A DNA stretch of 64,000 bases. Origin: Gallionellaceae bacterium (GTDB lineage Bacteria > Pseudomonadota > Gammaproteobacteria > Burkholderiales > Gallionellaceae). The notes beneath the pieces were generated by a model. It was not told the origin of the DNA, searched no databases, and saw only the letters and a program-made list of their open reading frames with translations. The translations under genes and the position numbers were made by a program. This document shows, piece after piece, positions 59,113-64,000 of the stretch (the first letter of the stretch is position 1; the number at the start of each line of letters is the position of its first letter). The stretch covers positions 1 to 64,000 of the forward strand of contig JAIELH010000001.1 in assembly GCA_019753125.1 (NCBI GenBank), in the 5' to 3' direction.

Positions 59113-59646
59113 TTATTTCTTCTTGGTTTCTTTCAGGATCACTACTTCATCGCTATAACGCACGCCTTTGCCCTTGTAGGGTTCAGGTTCACGGAAAGCG
59201 CGAATTTCGGCAGCAACCTGCCCAACCCGCTGCTTGTCCATGCCCTTCAGCACGATGTCGGTTTGCGTCGGCGTTTCAACCTTGATGCCGGCAGGCATCT
59301 TGTAAACGACCGGATGCGAATACCCCAGGGTCAGATTCAACGTATCGCCCGCAGCCTGTGCGCGATAACCCACGCCCACCAGCGTCAACTTACGCTCAAA
59401 ACCTTTGCTCACACCTTGCACCATATTGGCCAGCAAAGCGCGTATCGTGCCGGACATCGCATCAGCTTCGGTAGATTCGTTTTGCACTTTGCACAACAAG
59501 CTATCGCCTTCGCGCACCACACTCACACCACCCGACAAAACCTGTTTCAGCGTGCCCAACGGCCCTTTCACCGAAACCTCATTTGCAGCCAGCGCAACTT
59601 CAACGCCACTCGGCACAAGAACTGGATTTTTAGCAACTCTAGACAT
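59113..59646 (-). CDS. rplF: Ribosomal protein L6
   Basis: [45 protein letters not shown]. Confidence 0.99.
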   Translation of the reverse strand: MSRVAKNPVLVPSGVEVALAANEVSVKGPLGTLKQVLSGGVSVVREGDSLLCKVQNESTEADAMSGTIRALLANMVQGVSKGFERKLTLVGVGYRAQAAGDTLNLTLGYSHPVVYKMPAGIKVETPTQTDIVLKGMDKQRVGQVAAEIRAFREPEPYKGKGVRYSDEVVILKETKKK

Positions 59647-59658
59647 ATGCTTACCTCG

Positions 59659-60057
59659 CTACGCGACTACGCACAGCACTTCACCGCCAATACCATTGGC
59701 GCGCGCTTTGCGGTCGGTCATCAAGCCCTTGGAAGTGGAAACGATGGCAATACCAAGACCGTTCATCACCTTGGGAATATCTTCGGAGCCCTTGTAAATA
59801 CGCAATCCCGGACGGCTGATACGCTGTATTTTTTCGATCACCGGGCGACCGCTGTAGTACTTGAGGCTGATTTCCAGCGTGGCTTTGCCGCCCTCGCCCT
59901 TGATAACACTGAAGCCATCAACATAACCTTCGTCTTTAAGAACCTCGGCAATTGCCACCTTCAACTTGGAAGAAGGCATAACCACCGACGTTTTTTCCGC
60001 CATCTGCGCATTGCGAATGCGCGTCAACATGTCGGAGATTGGATCACTCATACTCAT
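59659..60057 (-). CDS. rpsH: Ribosomal protein S8
   Basis: [45 protein letters not shown]. Confidence 0.99.
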   Translation of the reverse strand: MSMSDPISDMLTRIRNAQMAEKTSVVMPSSKLKVAIAEVLKDEGYVDGFSVIKGEGGKATLEISLKYYSGRPVIEKIQRISRPGLRIYKGSEDIPKVMNGLGIAIVSTSKGLMTDRKARANGIGGEVLCVVA

Positions 60058-60066
60058 ATAATTCTC

Positions 60067-60372
60067 CTACCAGCTGGCCTTGACGATACCGGGTATTTCA
60101 CCGCGCATCGCGAATTCACGCACCTTGATACGCCCCAAACCAAATTTTCTGAAAGTACCGCGCGGACGCCCGGTCAGCGCACAACGATTGCGCAAACGCA
60201 CCGGACTGGCGTTACGCGGCAATGCCTGCAATTTCAGACGCGCAGCAGCGCGCTCTTCTTCGCTGAGATTCACGTTGGAAGCTGCTGCCAGCAACTCTGC
60301 GCGCTTGGCCGCAAACTTCTTCACTGTGTCGCGGCGTTTCTGCTCACGGTTGATCAATGCCATCTTAGCCAT
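60067..60372 (-). CDS. rpsN: Ribosomal protein S14 (cysteine-less form)
   Basis: [27 protein letters not shown]...[39 protein letters not shown]. Confidence 0.99.
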   Translation of the reverse strand: MAKMALINREQKRRDTVKKFAAKRAELLAAASNVNLSEEERAAARLKLQALPRNASPVRLRNRCALTGRPRGTFRKFGLGRIKVREFAMRGEIPGIVKASW

Positions 60373-60382
60373 TAGCGTTACC

Positions 60383-60922
60383 TCATTTCTTCAATGGTAG
60401 TTTGAATGCCAACAAAAGAGCCTTGGCTTCTTCATCAGTCTTCGCGGAAGTGGTAATGGTGATATTCATACCACGCAACGCATCAATCTTTTCATACTCG
60501 ATTTCCGGGAAAATGATCTGCTCTTTGACGCCCATGTTGTAGTTACCACGACCATCAAAAGACTTGCCGGAAATCCCGCGAAAATCCCGGATACGCGGAA
60601 TCGCAACAGAAATCAGGCGATCCAGAAATTCATACATGCGCTCTTTGCGCAATGTCACCTTGCAGCCGACCGGATAGCCTTCGCGAATCTTGAAGCCTGC
60701 AATGGATTTCTTTGACATCGTGACCACCGGCTTCTGGCCTGCAATCTTCTGCATATCGCCAACCGCAAACTCCATCACTTTCTTGTCGGCGACAGCCTCA
60801 CCAACACCCATATTCAGGGTGATTTTTTCGATGCGCGGCACTTCCATGACAGACTTATAGCCGAATTGCTTCATCAAGTCCTTGGTGACCTTATCTTTAT
60901 AAACCTCATACAAACGAGCCAT
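60383..60922 (-). CDS. rplE: Ribosomal protein L5
   Basis: [43 protein letters not shown]. Confidence 0.99.
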   Translation of the reverse strand: MARLYEVYKDKVTKDLMKQFGYKSVMEVPRIEKITLNMGVGEAVADKKVMEFAVGDMQKIAGQKPVVTMSKKSIAGFKIREGYPVGCKVTLRKERMYEFLDRLISVAIPRIRDFRGISGKSFDGRGNYNMGVKEQIIFPEIEYEKIDALRGMNITITTSAKTDEEAKALLLAFKLPLKK

Positions 60923-60934
60923 GCTCTACACCCC

Positions 60935-61249
60935 TTAAGCGTCAATCATTTCGCCGCTGGACTTGAACACACGAGCCTTGCGTCCGTCTTCCAGCGTTTT
61001 AATACCGACCCGATCGCCCTTCTTGGCAGCCGCGTTATAGATCGCCACATTCGAAATATGAATGGGCAATTCCTTCTCCACAATCCCGCCGGTCAGGCCC
61101 TTTGCCGGATTGGGTTTTTGATGTTTCTTGACTTTATTGATGCCGCTCACCAGCAGGTAATCACCCAGCACGCTCAGCACATTGCCGCGACTGCCCTTGT
61201 CTTTACCTGTGATTACGATAACGTCATCGTTTTTCTTGATCTTGCGCAT
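60935..61249 (-). CDS. rplX: Ribosomal protein L24
   Basis: [28 protein letters not shown]. Confidence 0.99.
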   Translation of the reverse strand: MRKIKKNDDVIVITGKDKGSRGNVLSVLGDYLLVSGINKVKKHQKPNPAKGLTGGIVEKELPIHISNVAIYNAAAKKGDRVGIKTLEDGRKARVFKSSGEMIDA

Positions 61250-61292
61250 GATTTTCCCTAACTCGATCTACCTGGACTCGACCTGTTTCCGC

Positions 61293-61661
61293 TTACAGCA
61301 CTTCGGGCGCCAGCGAAACGATCTTCATGAACTTCTCGGTGCGCAACTCGCGTGTCACCGGCCCAAAGATACGGGTACCGATCGGCTCCAGCTTGGCATT
61401 CAGCAACACCGCAGCATTGCCATCGAACTTGACCAGCGAACCATCCGAGCGGCGCACCCCCTTGGCAGTGCGAACCACCACGGCGTTGTATACCTCGCCC
61501 TTCTTTACACGACCGCGCGGAGCCGCATCCCTGATGCTGACCTTGATGACATCACCCACGGAAGCGTAACGACGCCTGGACCCACCCAACACCTTGATGC
61601 ACATCACAGAGCGAGCGCCAGTATTGTCAGCCACATCTAGAACAGACTGCATTTGTATCAT
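61293..61661 (-). CDS. rplN: Ribosomal protein L14
   Basis: [43 protein letters not shown]. Confidence 0.99.
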   Translation of the reverse strand: MIQMQSVLDVADNTGARSVMCIKVLGGSRRRYASVGDVIKVSIRDAAPRGRVKKGEVYNAVVVRTAKGVRRSDGSLVKFDGNAAVLLNAKLEPIGTRIFGPVTRELRTEKFMKIVSLAPEVL

Positions 61662-61681
61662 TATTTAATCTCCAACTTTTT

Positions 61682-61734
61682 CCGCTAGCGGCGGCCAGTT
61701 TTGGAACCCGTTCGGGTTAGGTCGCCGCAAGCGG
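61682..61734 (-). other. Nested hairpin in the rpsQ-rplN intergenic region
   Basis: CCGCTAGCGGCG (61682-61693) with CGCCGCAAGCGG (61723-61734), 11/12 paired; inner AACCCG-TT-CGGGTT (61705-61718). Confidence 0.75.
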
Positions 61735-61793
61735 CGAGAAACGAAGCCGCGCATTATATGCAAATCGTGAAGATATGCAAGCAGAAATTACAA

Positions 61794-62075
61794 TTAAATT
61801 GCAGTGCCCTTTTCCAGCAATTTTGCAACACGCCAGCTCTTGGTTTTAGCCAGTGGGCGGCACTCTTCAATCATCACTGCATCGCCGACATGAAACTCAT
61901 TGGCTTCATCATGGGCATGATATTTCTTGGAAACGCGAATGATTTTGCCCAACAATGGGTGTTTCACTTTACGCTCAACCAAAACCGTTACAGTCTTGTC
62001 CATCTTGTCGCTTACAACAGTACCAGTCAGGGTGCGTTTCAGCTTTGACTCGCCTTTTGCTTTGATTTCGCTCAT
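61794..62075 (-). CDS. rpsQ: Ribosomal protein S17
   Basis: [42 protein letters not shown]. Confidence 0.99.
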   Translation of the reverse strand: MSEIKAKGESKLKRTLTGTVVSDKMDKTVTVLVERKVKHPLLGKIIRVSKKYHAHDEANEFHVGDAVMIEECRPLAKTKSWRVAKLLEKGTAI

Positions 62076-62266
62076 TTCCGGGCATCCTTCTCGTTCAATA
62101 CAGTTTTTACGCGAGCGATATCACGACGCACTTTGCGCAATTCACTGGTATTGGTCATTTGCTGCGTCGCCACTTGCATACGCAAGCCAAATTGCGCCTT
62201 GGTCAACGACAGCAACTCCTGCTGCAAATCTTCTGCAGGCTTAACCCTCAGTTCACTAGCTTTCAT
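62072..62266 (-). CDS. rpmC: Ribosomal protein L29
   Basis: [57 protein letters not shown]. Confidence 0.99.
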   Translation of the reverse strand: MKASELRVKPAEDLQQELLSLTKAQFGLRMQVATQQMTNTSELRKVRRDIARVKTVLNEKDARK

Positions 62267-62267
62267 G

Positions 62268-62684
62268 TTATGCACCTACCTGTCTAACAACAAATGAGGT
62301 CGCGATTGGCAACTTGGCAGAAGCCAAACGGAAAGCCTCACGCGCCAATGTTTCATCCACGCCGTCCATTTCGTACAACATCTTGCCTGGCTGAATTTCG
62401 GCAACATAGAACTCCGGGTTGCCTTTACCATTACCCATGCGCACTTCAGCGGGCTTCTTGGAAATCGGCTTGTCCGGAAAGATACGGATCCAGATACGTC
62501 CACCGCGTTTGATATGACGGGTCATTGCGCGACGAGCAGCCTCGATCTGGCGCGCCGTCAAACGGCCGCGTGCCATCGCCTTGAGGCCAAACTCGCCGAA
62601 GCTGACCTTGTTGCCACGGGTGGCTATGCCGGTGTTGCGTCCCTTTTGTTCCTTGCGGTATTTTCTTCTAGCTGGCTGTAGCAT
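62268..62684 (-). CDS. rplP: Ribosomal protein L16
   Basis: [36 protein letters not shown]; start at 62684 rather than the ORF-track start. Confidence 0.99.
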   Translation of the reverse strand: MLQPARRKYRKEQKGRNTGIATRGNKVSFGEFGLKAMARGRLTARQIEAARRAMTRHIKRGGRIWIRIFPDKPISKKPAEVRMGNGKGNPEFYVAEIQPGKMLYEMDGVDETLAREAFRLASAKLPIATSFVVRQVGA

Positions 62685-63375
62685 GCTTTGCTCCCGACTT
62701 TCTTGCTTTCTTCTCCGGTTCAGCGGCAACTGGGGCAACGACTTCCTGCCCAATCTCGCCCTTGAACACCCAAACCTTTACGCCGATGATGCCGTAGGTT
62801 GTCTTCGCCTCTGAGGTGCCATAGTCGATATCGGCACGCAGCGTATGCAACGGCACACGCCCTTCGCGATACCACTCGGTACGGGCAATCTCGATGCCGT
62901 TCAGACGGCCCGCGCTCATGATCTTGATGCCCTGCGCCCCGAGGCGCATCGCATTTTGCATCGCACGCTTCATCGCACGGCGGAACATGATGCGCTTCTC
63001 CAGTTGCGCGGTAATGCTGTCTGCGATCAACTGGGCATCGACTTCCGGCTTGCGCACTTCTTCAATGGCCAGATCGACGGATTGCAGCCCCATGCGCTTG
63101 CGCAATTCGGCGCGCAATGCTTCGATGTCTTCGCCTTTTTTGCCGATCACCATGCCTGGGCGTGCGGTATAAATCGTCACCTTTGCATTCTTTGCCGGGC
63201 GCTCGATGACCACCTTGGACACACCTGCTGCCGCCAATTTCTTTTTCAGAAATGCGCGAACCTCGATATCCTTGAGCAACAAATCAGAAAAGTTTTTGGT
63301 GTTGGAAAACCACTTGGAATCCCAGTTTTTACGAACGCACAACCGGAAGCCGGTTGGATGAATTTTTTGTCCCAT
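62668..63375 (-). CDS. rpsC: Ribosomal protein S3
   Basis: [47 protein letters not shown]. Confidence 0.99.
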   Translation of the reverse strand: MGQKIHPTGFRLCVRKNWDSKWFSNTKNFSDLLLKDIEVRAFLKKKLAAAGVSKVVIERPAKNAKVTIYTARPGMVIGKKGEDIEALRAELRKRMGLQSVDLAIEEVRKPEVDAQLIADSITAQLEKRIMFRRAMKRAMQNAMRLGAQGIKIMSAGRLNGIEIARTEWYREGRVPLHTLRADIDYGTSEAKTTYGIIGVKVWVFKGEIGQEVVAPVAAEPEKKARKSGAKHATAS

Positions 63376-63378
63376 AAT

Positions 63379-63720
63379 TTACCCTTTGCTCCCGACGCGA
63401 ACCGTGATGTGGCAAGTTTGCTTTTCAATTTTATTGCCGCGACCCTTGGCACGCGCCATGAAACGTTTCAGCGATGCAGCCTTGTCAACGTAGATGGTTG
63501 TCACCTTCAGTTCATCGATATCCGCGCCATCATTGTGCTCGGCATTGGCAATCGCAGATTCAAGAGCCTTCTTGATGATACTGGCGCCCTTCTTCGGGCT
63601 GAATGTCAGGATATTAAGCGCTTGCGCAACCGGCAAACCGCGAATCTGATCGGCAACCAGACGGCCTTTTTGCGCGGAAAGATGAATGTTTTTTGCAACT
63701 GCAGTAGTCGTTGTCATCAT
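63379..63720 (-). CDS. rplV: Ribosomal protein L22
   Basis: [55 protein letters not shown]. Confidence 0.99.
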   Translation of the reverse strand: MMTTTTAVAKNIHLSAQKGRLVADQIRGLPVAQALNILTFSPKKGASIIKKALESAIANAEHNDGADIDELKVTTIYVDKAASLKRFMARAKGRGNKIEKQTCHITVRVGSKG

Positions 63721-63726
63721 GCCCCC

Positions 63727-64000
63727 TTATTTCTTGACCGCTGCTTTTTTGTCAGCAGCATGGCCCTTGAAAGTGCGTGTCAGCGAAAACTCGCCCAGCT
63801 TGTGGCCCACCATATTTTCGGAGACATACACCGGGATGTGCTGCTTGCCGTTGTGCACCGCGATCGTCAAACCGACAAACTCGGGCAACACCGTGGAACG
63901 GCGCGACCAGGTTTTCACCGGACGCTTATCATTGGTCACACGCACCGTCTCAATCTTCTTGAGCAGGTGAGCGTCAACAAACGGGCCTTTTTTAATTGAA
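63727..64000 (-). CDS. rpsS: Ribosomal protein S19 (5' end cut by the window edge)
   Basis: [71 protein letters not shown] runs off the right edge. Confidence 0.98.
   Translation of the reverse strand, partial: SIKKGPFVDAHLLKKIETVRVTNDKRPVKTWSRRSTVLPEFVGLTIAVHNGKQHIPVYVSENMVGHKLGEFSLTRTFKGHAADKKAAVKK

Noticed and set aside
59050-60375. 441-aa plus-strand ORF across the ribosomal operon
   Set aside because: Antisense to rplF, rpsH and rpsN; shadow ORF.
62845-63999. 384-aa plus-strand ORF
   Set aside because: Antisense to rpsC, rplV and rpsS; shadow ORF.

Overview
The window looks like a betaproteobacterial chromosome, Gallionellaceae/Nitrosomonadales-like by gene content (inference only). 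From left to right it holds: an MCP and a phosphoglycerate-mutase-like gene; a WYL regulator; a complete type I-E CRISPR-Cas locus (cas3-cse1-cse2-cas7-cas5-cas6e-cas1-cas2 plus a 7-repeat array), with a Phd/UPF0175 + DUF3368-PIN toxin-antitoxin pair between cas6e and cas1; an acetate symporter, exonuclease and DUF294 block; a type IV pilin with a sigma54-type promoter; a run of three small TA modules; HD-GYP, coaD, rsmD and M16 peptidase genes; and ftsY separated from ftsEX by a ~6.2 kb island. That island carries a kinase / UvrD-like helicase / uncharacterised-protein operon, a DUF433/DUF5615 TA and a Fic TA. After it come a GAF-PilB-like ATPase, a CHASE2/cyclase/FHA/PP2C/kinase signalling cluster, a MITE-like element, and the S19-to-L17 ribosomal protein/rpoA super-operon on the minus strand. 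The strongest candidate for an undescribed system is the three-gene minus-strand operon at 32673-36511 inside the ftsY|ftsEX gap. Second is the TA module wired in front of cas1-cas2 behind a near-perfect palindromic operator. All product calls come from reading motifs in the translations; no database search was possible.
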